A DNA stretch of 64,000 nt from Mesostigma viride (GCA_009746045.1 RPFO01000164.1:3729740-3793739), one strand, 5' to 3'; counted from the first letter of the stretch, positions 45,362-55,787 are shown. Notes: generated from the sequence alone by a model not told the origin. Made by a program: numbers and translations.

Positions 45362-45896
45362 CATTAAGTAATTAATTGACTAATAAATATTCAGTTGGGC
45401 CCGACCCGCACGAAATACATGCGATTCTCCCGATTTCTGGCATGCGCTGGTTGTCTCCTTGACATGAAATCACGGCATACATCATAATAACGTATTAAGT
45501 GCATGGTTGGTATTAAGTGCACGGTTGGGGCATGATGCAGACGATATTTGTAACTTTAATTGGTGTAATTATTTTCTAATGAGATTAGCATATAGTAGCT
45601 GGTTGTCTCCTTGATAGTAGTCCGTGGCATGCCCATGCACATAACATCCCAGCTTTGGTTTGCACATTAGCAATGAGGATTTGTACGCTGATTTGCCTAG
45701 ACCTGTATGTCTCCCACATTATTAGGCACAGGCGCCTGGGCCTAGCCGGGCACCGGCCTGGCCCGCACAGATCAGGTAGACACATCAGATAGACTAGCTG
45801 GCACCAAGCCCGCCCAGCCTGGGCGATATGTCCTCACCTGACGTGCCCCAAGCTGCATGCGCGCGGCAGGGCCGCCACCCGTGGACTTTTCGTGAT
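45362..45896. other. Intervening DNA with solo transposon ends
   Basis: No gene recognised. Two solo ends of the TA-flanked family lie at 45424-45462 and 45599-45613 (GGTTGTCTCCTTGA). AGACTCGGCAT at 45897-45907 is the left target duplication of the next LINE. Confidence 0.45.
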
Positions 45897-45907
45897 AGAC
45901 TCGGCAT

Positions 45908-46189
45908 TAAAAAAAATTAAATTAAATTATAACATGTCTCCGTTGGGAGATCATGTAGCACATATTCCAGGTTGGATGGGTGGTGTGGAGGAAGCCGCGT
46001 AATCGAACTAACCTAACTCTAAGCTATATCTAGTCTAGAAAAGCCTATCTACGCTACTCATCAAAACGGCTCCTCCGTTTGGGGGGAGGCGGCTTGCCCA
46101 CAGGGGCTGGCGTGTGCGCCTTGACAATCTTCTTCCACCGCCGGCGTCTTGTCCTGCATGGCAGTCCAAAGACGGGAGAGAGAGTGGAT
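45908..46189 (-). other. LINE copy d: ORF2 end, 3' UTR and hairpin
   Basis: The last ~35 codons of ORF2 (as in copy a, RRRRFDE-type end), the 3' UTR and the hairpin TCTCC-CAAC-GGAGA (45937-45950, complement). The upper boundary is the 16-bp duplication (46174-46189) made by the ORF1-only insertion. Confidence 0.7.
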
Positions 46190-48178
46190 TAATTAATTAA
46201 TTAGGAACATAACTCCGTTGGGAGTATATGTAGCACATAGCCCTGAGAAGGGGCATATGGGCCTATAATACATTCTAAGCTACTTCCTGCAAGGGTGGGA
46301 ATGTAAACAACACTTGCTCTAGGTGCACCAGGGCACCCGCACCCTCATGGTCTATCACGCTATGCCCGGGTAAGGGGGGAGCATGCCTGTGAGGGGGAAG
46401 ATCATCATGGCTATACAAGAGCTATGGCATGGCTTCTCAGCAGAGAGTGACTCCCTGCATGGGCACAACATTACTAAATAAGGCTATGCATCGTCTGGAG
46501 TGTGGCACATCATAGGCACACATGTACATGATTAAATAAAGCGCGGGGCTTAGCTGGGATAGTGCCTCTAGGAGGCGTACATGTACATGGCCACGGTCTA
46601 TCTATTCTGCACTACTACTGCTGTATTCCCCTAAGCTGGGGCGTCTGGAGTCGCTGGGGCCGCGGGGGGGGGGGGTCGCCTGCCAGGGCTTGTGGCCGAC
46701 GTAGATGGCCGCCCCCTTCCAGTACACCGGCTGCCCCGCCTTGGTCTGCCGGAGCTCGAGGTAGGTCGGCCATAGCTCCCGTCGCCGTTGTTGCTGCGCC
46801 AGGGTCAAGTCGTCATCAAGGGTGAAGAGAGTCTTCTCGAGCCGCTTGCGGCGTCTGAGAAAAGAAATCTTGTCCGCCGGGGTCTTAAAGGTGAGGAGGA
46901 GCGGGGGCGGCCCTGCCTTACCCCGCGCGCGGGGAAGGCGGTGGGCAGCCAGCTCTATCTCACCGTTAAGGCCCATGCGACCAAGGATTTCTCTCTCAAA
47001 CGCACGCAAAAGCTTCTCGGAATTCTCACCTTCCTCCATCTTGAAGTTCTTGACAATGACGTTGAGGCTGCGCTTGGCGAGCTCGGCCTCCTCGCGGAGG
47101 TCAAGCGTCTGCCGTTGAAGCTGGGCTGCGACGGCGGAGGTGGTGGAGGTGGTATGTTGCTTAAGCATGTCCGCCCAGGTGGTGATGGGAGGAGCATCGC
47201 CGGCCAGGCCAGCCGAGGCTGGCTTGGCGGCAATGTCCTTCACCGCCTGGGCGGTGAGGCCTGCGGTATTCTGCAGAACCTCGATAGCAATGGCGTTGTC
47301 CTTAAGACGCTGGTCGATGTCACGGAGCTGGGCGGTGATGGCGTCGGAGGTGGAGGTGGTGGCGGTGGAGGAGGCGAGGAGGGTGGAGGTGGCGGTGGAG
47401 ATGGTGGAGGTGGCGGTGGAGAGGAGGGGGAGCTCGGCAGCCAACGTGCTGCCCATGACCGCCACATCTGCTGCGATGGGGGCCACGTGCTGCTCGAGGG
47501 CCTCCTTGAGGAGTGAGCGGATGGAGGATTCGGTTAAGGTGGTGGTGAGGGGCTTTGGGGGCCAAAGCTCCTCGAGGAGCGGCCGAGGAGGGAGAAAAGG
47601 ACGCGAATCTGAAGGTGGGGGCGGCGGCATTGGTCGAAGTTGTGGGTGCGTCTCTGGAAAGCATCGGTGAGGCGGCCCTGATGGAAGAGTTGCTTGCACA
47701 TCTCGAGAAGCGAGGCATACGATCCGAAAAACACGTAGCTCAGGATCTTGTCGGGGTTGAGCTTGTCAAAAAAGCCGGGCTGGCTGGCGTCAAAGTCGAA
47801 CTCCTCCCAGGTCGGCTCGGCAGGGCGACTGCGCTTGGGTTCAGGCGACGCTGCTGGCGAGGCGGCCAGCGGGGGCTGGGCGACCACTAGAGCTTGGCTA
47901 GTGGCGCCGCTGCCTTCTGGACCGGTTGGCGAAGCTGCAGCCGGGGCTGCAGACGTATTTTCATTGCTAAGCGCAGCCGCCAGGCTGCGTTGCGTCGAGA
48001 GGCGTTTGCTCATCGTATATTGCGTAATAGCTTCGGAGAATTAGATCAGCATGTGCGTCATAAAAAGACGCGTCGATTGTGATATTCACGGCTAAATTCG
48101 GTGCTCAAACGTGAAAGTTATGAGCTCCGCCGTCAGCCATGGCTACCTCGTGGCTCGTGGCTCGTGGCTCGTGGTCCT
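46190..48178 (-). mobile_element. Complete ORF1-only retroposon (HAL1-like)
   Basis: 1989-bp insertion in LINE copy d, with [19 protein letters not shown] at 46174-46189 and 48179-48194. In element sense: 5' end with about four CCACGAG repeats (also found at 62964), ORF1 (48013-46602), the 3' UTR, hairpin ACTCC-CAAC-GGAGT (46212-46225, complement) and a TTAA-type tail. No endonuclease or RT. The shared 5' end in two independent copies suggests the element is naturally ORF1-only rather than truncated. It is analogous in layout to mammalian HAL1; proliferation through a partner LINE is inferred. Confidence 0.75.
46602..48013 (-). CDS. LINE ORF1p-like RNA-binding protein
   Basis: About 470 residues over two overlapping frames (48013-47534 and 47699-46602), so one frameshift lies between about 47540 and 47700. 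The N-terminal frame begins MSKRLSTQRSLAAAL, with an Ala/Pro-rich segment and KILSYVFFGSYASLLEMC. The second frame has a Thr/Ser/Ala-rich coiled region, LTAQAVKDIAAKPAS, an RRM-like block (NVIVKNFKMEEGEN) and a C-terminal block LDDDLTLAQQQRRREL. The same two blocks occur in the LINE ORF1 at 51732-52295 (NIILKDFERGKHD, MDEDYTPAQLAARSKVW). The family role is binding element RNA and helping reverse transcription. Homologues at 1061-1801 and 63114-63950. Confidence 0.65.
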
Positions 48179-48180
48179 GG

Positions 48181-49760
48181 GAGAGAGAGTGGATGCGGTA
48201 CTCAAACTGGGCTGGGACCACTAGGTCGTCCAGCAACATCTGGGTATAGGTCATGGCATGTTTCCCTACCTTTTTAGGAATGTTCTTGGGGCCAGGCCAG
48301 GTCAAAATGTGCCGCCCCGGTTGGCCGAGCCGCTGGGGACCGGCCAGACCAAGGGCGGTGTCGACCTGGCTGGTGCGAGCAAGATGTCCTACAAATGCTA
48401 TCCTACGCTGTCTAATCTCGTCCGAAATACGCGGCATACCGTGATACAAAGACTCTAAGGACCTACGCTGAGAAAACCCGACATTCAGGACCTGTCGGAG
48501 CATCCGGGTTACCGTGCCGTCTAGCTTGGCTGCCAGTGTTGCCGTGAGTGTCCACGCCTCGGCGCCATACGTGAGCACCGTGAGGACGAGGACCTTGAAG
48601 AGCATGCGCTTGCGGTGCTCGTCCAGGCCCTTGGAGCGCCAGTAGGTGTTGAGCGAACGGAGCTTGGCCCAGGAAAGGCCGATGCGGGTGTCCACATCGT
48701 CGGCAGTGTCCGGAAGCCAACTCCCCAACAGCTTGAAGCGGTCGCGGAGTGGGACCTCCGTCCCGTCTAGCAGGCGCGGCAGCGGTGGGCGACTGGAGGC
48801 CCCAATCACCATCGCCTCAGTTTTGACACTAATCTCCAACCCCACCGCCCTCGCCTCCAGGCCCAGACAGTCCAGCCAGGTCTGAATGTGCTCGGGGCGC
48901 GCGATGAGGGTGGTGTCGTCCGCATAAATCAGGTCAGCCAGGCGGTAACCCGTGCTAACCCCGCCGTGCCCACGCTCGTTAAGGATGTCCAAGCCTGGCT
49001 CGAACCCCTTAAGAGCAGTAAAGCGCGCACGCGCCTGGCGCATGACGTGGTCCACGACAATAATGAACAGGTATGGAGACAGGACACAACCTTGCCACAC
49101 CCCGTGGTGAAGGGGGAATGGTGGGGTGGTGCCTTCCGCAGTCCGCACTACTGCCTGTGAGCCCTCATACAGTCGGCGAATGGCAGCAATAAACGCTGGT
49201 GGCACGCGGTCCAGAGCTAGGATGGCCCAAAGAGCCTCCCAGAGGACCGTGTCAAAGGCCTTGATATAGTCAACAAAAATGAGGACCAGCGGCAAACTGT
49301 CAGGGGGAAGGCGACGCACCTCCTCCATCAACCGGCGCGCGACAAACACAGCCATGACAGTGTTACGACCACTACGGAAACCCATCTGAGACTCACCCAG
49401 GTGTGGGTCCAGCGCGGCGCGGAGCCTGTGCAGCATCATGCGCATGAAGACCTTCAGCGCGGCGCTCTGGAGGCAGACACCCCGGTAGTTACCGGGGTCA
49501 GCAGCAGAGCCCTTCTTGTACAGCATGACGCGGATGGCCGTCTGCCACTCAGCAGGCGGAGGCTCGTCAGAGAGCAGGACACGGTTGCAGAACGCCAGCA
49601 GAAGATCCCTAACCGCCAGATCAGGGGTCTTCAGCAGCTCAGCAGAAAGGTGGTCGGCACCGACCGCCGCATCGTACCGCAGGCGAGCAAGGGCGCCGTC
49701 CAATTCCTCCAAAGTGAAGGGGTGGACGACGTCGTTGGTGGCAAGGCAGCCCTCCTTCAA
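48181..49760 (-). pseudogene. LINE reverse transcriptase (copy d)
   Basis: RT portion of ORF2, one long frame from 49760. Visible motifs: GNYRGVCLQSAALKVF, motif A FVDYIKAFDTVLW (near 49250-49285), motif B WQGCVLSPYLF, motif C LIYADDTTLIA (near 48912-48940), then LLGSWLPDTADDVD and LTYGAEAWTL. All three catalytic aspartates are present. The natural C-terminus (seen in copy a) is cut off at the codons for IHSLS by the ORF1-only insertion, so the frame runs into foreign sequence at 48178. A shift relative to the endonuclease frame falls near 49757-49870, where G-runs occur; this may be a sequencing error. Confidence 0.8.
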
Positions 49761-51538
49761 GGCGGGGACTTGGTAGTCCGCGGCCGAGGAGGGGGGCGCT
49801 GGCGGCGGCGGGGGTCCGGCGACCCCGAGGCGGGCGGCCGTCTCGGGGTGAAGCGGCGGGGGGGGGCGCGAGCCCCACCGGTCAAGGAAACATTGTGGGC
49901 CAACCAGCGGTCAAGGCTTACCGGCGCCGTGCCGTCCCCCGTGTGCTCCACCGGGGTGCGCTGCCGCCGGCCGCCGAGCCGGTCGAGGTGGTACCACATG
50001 TCCTTGCCCTGGTTGCGAGCCTGGCAGGCCTTGGCATCCGCGATGCACTGGGCCGCCTCCGCGTCCTGAGCGTGCTCGTAGGCCTCCACAAGGGCGGCCT
50101 TGAGCAATGGTTTCTGCAGCGGGTCCCGGTTACGCTTGAGGCGGTGCCGGGCGGCCAAGACCTTGGGGTCCTGGCGGTAGAGCGGGCCGGGGCGGCGGCG
50201 GGGCATGACCGGCAGGTGCCGGGCCGCCAGCAACGGGGCACGGGCCGCAAAGCCCGCAAAAATGGCTGCGTTGGGGGCACCATTGTCCAGCTCGTCGACG
50301 TCCGCCCGGGCGTCCAGTGCCGACAGGTACTTCCGTCGGCACCAGTTCCGCTCGTGCTCGGCGTCCGTCCAGTCCTCAGGATCTCCCTTGACCGGACGTA
50401 GAGCAGACCAGTCAGGGCGGACCACTGGGGCGCGGCGCGCGGGGACGTGGAACCGGAGCCGAAGGGTCGCGCGCACCAACCGGTGGTCAGAGCACACCGT
50501 GGGCGTGTCAAACACTCGGGTGTCCAGAACCGAGGTACACCTGGGCTGCCGTACCACCACGTAGTCCAGACAGGCCTGACGGCCGTTAGGGCCACGAAAA
50601 GTGACCAAGTCCTGGGAGGGACGTTGGAAGTGGCAGTTGACAGCAACCATCCCGCTATCCCGCAAAAAGGCAGAAAACAGGGGAGTGTTGTCATTAGCAG
50701 CAGTGTCAGCAGGCGCAAAGCGACTGCCAGCAGTACCCACGGGGAGCGTGGCATTGGCGTCTAGCAGCATAACCAAAAAGTGGCGGGCCGGGGTGGCCCC
50801 CTCAAGGCTATGCAAGTCCTCGAAGAACTTCTGGCGTTCCAACGCAGGTAGACCACTATGGGGTGCGTAGCCCACCCCCACCGTGAGGTGGTGTTTAGAC
50901 CGCCCCTCGACGGAGGTGAAGTGTGCTACCATAAGGCGTGGCGTTAGAAACTTAAGCGTGCTGAGGCTAGCAACTGCCAGCGGCGAACACAAAAGACCAA
51001 CACCACCTTGGCCAGACGTACCGCTGCCAGCAAAGTAAAACCTCCAGCCACCCGCCAAGCGAGCAGTGCTCACCATGCCAAGTGGCACCGTGCGGCGGTG
51101 TTCCTGGACGCCTAATATAGATACACGATGCTCAATGCAGAATGCGACTAGCTCCTCTACCCGGCAGCTATGGTCGTCATCTAGCAGTGTGCGGGTGTTA
51201 AAAGTGGCAAGGGCCAAGGATGCCTGCTGGCCCACCAGGGGAGGACGACGATGGATGATGGGGGTGGATGCGGCGGGGGGTGGAGGTGGGGGTGAAACGG
51301 AGGGGGGAAGTGAAGCGGTAGAAATAGTGCTTTTCATCGCATTTATTTTGTCCTGCAAGCGTAGGATGCGAGCCTGCCGCTTGCTCGGGGTATTCGGGGT
51401 TGGGGCTGATTGCACAACGCCGAGGCGTAGGTAATCGAGCAAACGTTGGGTTTTACGAATCTGACATTTGACAGATGAGGTTGTGGCCCGAAATACCGGC
51501 ACCACCATGGCTTTCACCCGACGGTTAGGTCGAGGCAT
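49757..51538 (-). CDS. LINE APE-type endonuclease and linker (copy d)
   Basis: 593-residue frame forming the N-terminal part of ORF2. It starts MPRPNRRVKAMVVPVF, then a basic, Pro-rich leader. The APE-type domain follows from about residue 110: LATFNTRTLLDDD (Asn), GVQEHRRT (Glu), GVGYAPHSGLP, VMLLDANATLPVG (Asp/Asn), CLDYVVV and CSDHRLVRA (Asp-His). The linker leads to the RT. The enzyme nicks genomic DNA for target-primed reverse transcription. It overlaps the RT frame by a few bases in another phase, a probable single frameshift or sequence error in the G/C runs near 49800-49870. Confidence 0.8.
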   Translation of the reverse strand: MPRPNRRVKAMVVPVFRATTSSVKCQIRKTQRLLDYLRLGVVQSAPTPNTPSKRQARILRLQDKINAMKSTISTASLPPSVSPPPPPPAASTPIIHRRPPLVGQQASLALATFNTRTLLDDDHSCRVEELVAFCIEHRVSILGVQEHRRTVPLGMVSTARLAGGWRFYFAGSGTSGQGGVGLLCSPLAVASLSTLKFLTPRLMVAHFTSVEGRSKHHLTVGVGYAPHSGLPALERQKFFEDLHSLEGATPARHFLVMLLDANATLPVGTAGSRFAPADTAANDNTPLFSAFLRDSGMVAVNCHFQRPSQDLVTFRGPNGRQACLDYVVVRQPRCTSVLDTRVFDTPTVCSDHRLVRATLRLRFHVPARRAPVVRPDWSALRPVKGDPEDWTDAEHERNWCRRKYLSALDARADVDELDNGAPNAAIFAGFAARAPLLAARHLPVMPRRRPGPLYRQDPKVLAARHRLKRNRDPLQKPLLKAALVEAYEHAQDAEAAQCIADAKACQARNQGKDMWYHLDRLGGRRQRTPVEHTGDGTAPVSLDRWLAHNVSLTGGARAPPRRFTPRRPPASGSPDPRRRQRPPPRPRTTKSPP

Positions 51539-51731
51539 GGTAGTGGAACGGGACTGTTTAGAGGCTGTCTCCGAAGCCTGTTAGCCGCGAGCCGACGAGG
51601 AAGGTTGTCTACCTACTGGTCACCACCAGGGGCAGCACGCTTCTCACCACGAGACTTCTCACTACGAGACTCTGCACCCGTGGTGTTAATCTCAACACCT
51701 TCAAAGTAGGCAACCCAGCGACCATCCGTCT

Positions 51732-52309
51732 TCAAACGCATCTGCACACGCTTCCCCCCTGTACGTACCCATCCCGGATGGCCACGACCTTCGCGTGATT
51801 CCAGACCTTGCTCCTTGCCGCCAGCTGTGCAGGGGTGTAGTCCTCGTCCATGCTGATGGGGCTGCCCTTGAGCAGGCGACGGGCGCCCATGACCCGTTTC
51901 TGGTCGTTCACGTGGGCCATGGTGACCAAAACCAGGCCAGCTGGGCCTGGCAGGCGAATGGCCCTTTCAATGGTCACGTGATCCTGCAGCTGCAGCAACC
52001 CCAAGAACGCGGGTCCCCGCAAGGCCTCGGTAAGTGCGCGTGCGGTGTCATGCTTGCCCCTCTCAAAATCCTTGAGAATGATATTGCGTTGGCGGAGCTG
52101 AGCCACATTCTGTGACGCGACTGCGGTGGCAGCCGACTTAGCCGCCTGGGCGACTATGGCATCCAGGTTCTTCCCCGCCGCATCCGCGAACGTGACCCGC
52201 TTGGGGGGGGAGGTGGCCATGGCCGCCTTTAATTCCAGCAATGTGGCTTGGGTGACAGCAGAGTTAGCAGCCAAAGACTTGAGCGCACCTTGCACAGACT
52301 TGAGCTCAC
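51732..52309 (-). pseudogene. LINE ORF1 C-terminal part (copy d)
   Basis: About 187 residues, open to the 5' end of the element; no ATG, so the N-terminus is lost by 5' truncation at 52309. It shows LRQRNIILKDFERGKHD, then a block ending GLVLVTMAHVNDQKRVMG, and MDEDYTPAQLAARSKVW. This matches the ORF1 of the ORF1-only retroposon block by block, showing common descent. It ends about 190 bp upstream of ORF2, a bicistronic LINE layout. Confidence 0.65.
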
Positions 52310-52395
52310 AGACTCGGCATGGGCATGTGCTACACTAGACGTGACGGGCTCACACCCGGGCAGCCTCCTGGTTTGTCTGTAATATGGAGGCAGAT

Positions 52396-52663
52396 ATGGG
52401 GATACTCTCTCTCCCGTCTTTGGACTGCCATGCAGGACAAGACGCGGTGGAGGAAGATTGTCAAGGCGCACACGCCAGACCCTGTGGGCAAGCCCCCTCC
52501 CCCCAAGCGGAGGAGGCGTTTTGATGAGTAGGGTAGTTAGGATTTTCTAGATAGCTTAGAGTTAGGATAGTTCGATCACGCGGCTTCCTCCACCCCATCC
52601 CTCATGGAATATGTGCTACATGATCTCCCCACGGAGGCATGTTATAATTTAATTTAATTTTTA
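52396..52663 (+). mobile_element. LINE copy e, 268-bp 3' end
   Basis: Sense copy of only the last ~38 codons of ORF2 (RLWTAMQDK...KRRRRFDE), the 3' UTR, hairpin TCTCC-CCAC-GGAGG (52624-52637, one T-G pair) and the AATTT tail. TSD ATGGAGGCAGAT at 52384-52395 and 52664-52675. Its 5' truncation falls at the same GAGAGAGAGT stretch that is the target of two other insertions. Confidence 0.75.
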
Positions 52664-52675
52664 ATGGAGGCAGAT

Positions 52676-52920
52676 GGTACGCAAGGATAGATGGCAAGTA
52701 GTGATGAAGGAGACCACCCCCAAGTCTGTGGGGGCTCCGCGTGTGACCGCGTACGGCGTTCATAGCGATTCGGGCCGCGGTGCTCACAACCCTGTAACTA
52801 GGACGTAGATAGCTAATTCCACCGGCCATCCATTCCATCCCATATGTTCCCCTCCCACTGAGGACTTATCCTCACGTGACGCAGTTACGTGTCTATTAAT
52901 TAATTAAGTAATTCATTAAT
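52676..52920. other. Intervening DNA
   Basis: No gene recognised; ends in TTAATTAAT-rich sequence next to the 17-bp duplication at 52921. Confidence 0.4.
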
Positions 52921-52937
52921 TAGTCGGGGTAAAATTG

Positions 52938-53538
52938 GCTCTTTTTTAGCAAATTTAGCAAATTAGCAAATTAGCAAAGTAGCGGAGGCCGGGGGGCGAG
53001 ATTAATTAAGATGTACCTTGAAATTAAATAAGACGCACGCCTCTATCGAGATATATGTATGGAGGCGAGTTTCTATTGGCGTAAATTTGAAGTATTGTAC
53101 GACAACTGTCAAGGGTGACGGAAAGTACTGAAATCGCGGAAGTGTCGCGGAGACGTTTCTACTTTCTAGATCGATTGCGCATTCGACGGTTAAGAGGCAG
53201 AGGTGCGGTCGACTGGCAGTACTGTACGACGGTGTTGGACGGAATTTCCGGTTAGCGATGCGGTCTAAAGCTTTGTCACGTTGTCGGATCTTAGCCCTTG
53301 CGTCGCGCTATGCTGTGGCGAACTTATTCTCCGCCGTCAGATTGCACCGTCGATGAGCGTCGATGCTCGTCGATGAACCCAACGCAAGCCATGTGACGAA
53401 AAGAAGTAAAAATTGGTGCGGCGGCCTCCAAGGCTGAGTTTGGCAAAGTACGGAACTTGTAGCCCGGCGACTCCGCGTCGAGCAGTCCGCAGGTAGTCCG
53501 CCGGCGTTAATTTGTTAATTTGTTAACTGGGGACAACC
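52938..53538 (-). mobile_element. 601-bp retroposon with 17-bp target duplication
   Basis: Bounded by TAGTCGGGGTAAAATTG at 52921-52937 and 53539-53555. The left side carries repeated TTAGCAAA/AATTAGC units (52948-52980), like a microsatellite tail of an antisense retroposon. TTAACAAA-type repeats occur, inverted, at the right side. No coding frame recognised. Could alternatively be a deletion derivative of a larger element. Confidence 0.55.
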
Positions 53539-53727
53539 TAGTCGGGGTAAAATTGATTCATTAATTAATGACACACAAGTACTTACGTACTTATTAAGTG
53601 GAAGACCTTGAAGTAGACTTGTCCCACTTAATTTTGAGTGACCTTGACAACTATTACTTGATAATGGATATTCATTAACGGCTCACGATTTTGTTAAAAT
53701 AGGTTCATTGTAAAGTCCATCACTATA

Positions 53728-53810
53728 GATACAACCAGCGGAAGAATTCGGACCATGGTAGCTCAAACCTGCCGTTATCTTGTCCACAATTCTAGAGTCG
53801 TTGAGGAATA
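53728..53810 (+). repeat. Diverged end of the TA-flanked family
   Basis: GATACAACCAGCGGAAGAAT, GACCATGGTAGCTCAAACC and TGCCGTTATCTTGTCC match the first ~85 bp of the 30639 element with several changes. Confidence 0.5.
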
Positions 53811-54000
53811 TGGAAGTGAGTGACTCTATGTTGTACATACGAGCATACAGCCCTATTCAGGGTACATCCCAGTTGGCATCATCAAATACCATACCATGTA
53901 AACTTGTGCCCCAAAATGCAAATGACCCAAAGGTCGCTAAAACAAAATTGCGGCATTTATAAACCGGAGTAGGCAGGCACGGCCTTACCATCCGGCAAGT
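53811..54000. other. Unassigned single-copy-looking DNA
   Basis: No repeat end or domain recognised. Confidence 0.3.
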
Positions 54001-54243
54001 GCAGGCTCATCTCAGGATTCTTTGCACATGCCGAGCTGAAAAAAAAAACGGACCTGGGTTTCTTTTTGACAGCTTATCATTAATCTTTACACAGGTACTG
54101 CAATCAATTGCAAGGTATGTGTACCCATTCTCAAGTTTCACCTGACAATGGTGACTAGAGTTCACGCCCTTGCCGCCGCAAACCCTCTTTCTGCTGTCCA
54201 TCTTCGCATTCGTCCAGCCACCCACCTGCAACAGCAAACGCAA
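54001..54243 (-). CDS. Possible host exon, function unknown
   Basis: Minus-strand frame preceded by a good acceptor (TTTGCTGTTGCAG just before VGGWTNAK). The peptide contains KRVCGGKGVN, SSHHCQVKLENGYTYLAID and CSTCVKIND, with several Cys/His residues that could bind metal. No family recognised. Region and codon content differ from the surrounding repeats. It could be an exon of a minus-strand gene whose first exon is the 55350-55691 frame, but no connecting exon is identified. Confidence 0.25.
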
Positions 54244-55349
54244 TCATGACACACTACGCAATCAAATTTAGACACTGATGTTCTTGTACACGACTGAATC
54301 CTAAATCAAGCCCTAAGCAATTTAAGGAAATGAGAGAGGAAATAAAAGAGGGCGGCAGCTAATGCCTGCATGGCGAAATAAGGAGGGGTGGAGGAATGGC
54401 AATGCAAGTGGCATCATTGTGCACAAGCAAGGGCGCAAGTCAAGCGATGGACAAGACGGGTGTGGGGCACGCGAGAAAGTAGCCAATTTGTCACAAAGAA
54501 CAACACCATTATGAAACTAGACTGACATGTAACAAGAATGTCTCCCCATAACGAAGAGGAATCCAATACTGGCGCTACCGACCCATGGCAGGTGTGCACA
54601 CTTGCTTCCCCCTCCAAGTGACTCATCATTACCACAGTCCCATGTGACATCACAGCAATGCAAACCAAATTGCCCCACACCCAATAGACATCTCTGAGAA
54701 ACTTCGCCAAGTGTCTGTAAACATGTAAACAGAACAAAAAACCCGCAAGTTTCCAACAGATGAAGGTGGGGTGTAAACCATGGTGCGGCATGGGCACACC
54801 CACTTTGGGAAAACTCATCGACTCAGCCTTGATGCATACCTGCTCACTTTACATGCTCTCAGTGCCCCCCTACATTCATAATGCAGAGTGAAAATACCCG
54901 CGAACCATACTCCTTAGCAAGCGATGCGAGCATTATTGGTATGGTAAAATGCAAACTTGCCATCACACACAGAAAAAATGAACGATGTAGTTGAGATGGA
55001 CTGTAGGTGCGAATGATGGGCAACCTATTATTGAAACAGGCAGAAGAGCAATGCCTTCAAAAAAACAAGTGATGGTCATCTCTTACAAAGGCTGGCCAAT
55101 CAACCCCATGTAACATTTAGCAATGCATGTGTAAATGGCTGATGCAAAGTAAACCCAATTGCAGAAAAGGCCTACAAAGACAAGCACAGTTAACCGCCAG
55201 TAAGTCACCACAATACCATCACAGCTGGCAGCTCGGTAGACGTCGCTCGGGACACCGGCGGACCACGCTCTTCCTTAACACACCAGTGCGATCCCTCAAA
55301 GGCCCTTCGAATTCTCCCTGAAGTACGAATGCCACGCAAAACAATGTCG
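54244..55349. other. Possible intronic or intergenic DNA
   Basis: No repeat end or domain recognised; looks single-copy within this window. Frames such as 54414-54818 (minus) have no supporting features. Confidence 0.3.
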
Positions 55350-55691
55350 TTATGTTAGACGATGCTTTCCAAAAAATGCTACCGACATTAAGAATACAGG
55401 CGCAGACTCGCACTTGCTCGATCCGCCTGAAGAGGAGGCAGGGTCCTCACAAGCCACGGCTTGCTCGCGGGGGAAGAGCGCTGAGGCGAGAAATCCAAGC
55501 ATATCGGAGAGGCCGCCGAATTCCCCGATCCTCTTTTCTTGCTTTGTTTCTTCGGTGTGGAGGGATCTGGCAACTCCGCCGAGGCCCTCCTCCAGCGTGT
55601 TGGCGTCGACATCGTGGAGTTGAGAGGGGAATGGGAATCTGTTAGAAGACGCAGAGAGCAGCGACCAAATTAACGAAACAAGCCAGAGCAC
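55350..55691 (-). CDS. Possible secreted or membrane protein exon
   Basis: Minus-strand frame of 113 residues with ATG, hydrophobic start MLWLVSLIWSLLSASS (signal-peptide-like), then a polar region (EETKQEKRIGEF, DPASSSGGSSKCES). Overlapping alternative frames exist and no domain is recognised. If real, it is the first exon of a minus-strand host gene diverging from the GLK gene. Support is weak. Confidence 0.22.
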   Translation of the reverse strand: MLWLVSLIWSLLSASSNRFPFPSQLHDVDANTLEEGLGGVARSLHTEETKQEKRIGEFGGLSDMLGFLASALFPREQAVACEDPASSSGGSSKCESAPVFLMSVAFFGKHRLT

Positions 55692-55787
55692 CGTTGCATT
55701 ATACGTTCCGTGAAAAATGGATGCTTATGATCGCACGGTCATGATCGCACAGCAGCTGGCGTCGCCCAACCCAGGCTATAAAACCCA

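Larger units (their letters stand above)
45908..52309 (-). mobile_element. LINE copy d, most complete, split by ORF1-only element
   Basis: Minus-strand non-LTR retrotransposon with TSD AGACTCGGCAT (45897-45907, 52310-52320); about 4.4 kb without the 46190-48178 insertion. In element sense: part of ORF1 (52309-51732), endonuclease (51538-49757), RT (49760-48181), the C-terminus and 3' UTR (46189-45908), and an ATTTA-type tail. It is probably 5'-truncated inside ORF1. The clade is uncertain (APE endonuclease, no RNase H seen). Confidence 0.8.

Noticed and set aside
46788-47670. Plus-strand Gly/Val-rich frames up to 242 residues.
   Set aside because: Antisense to the low-complexity part of ORF1; no domain.
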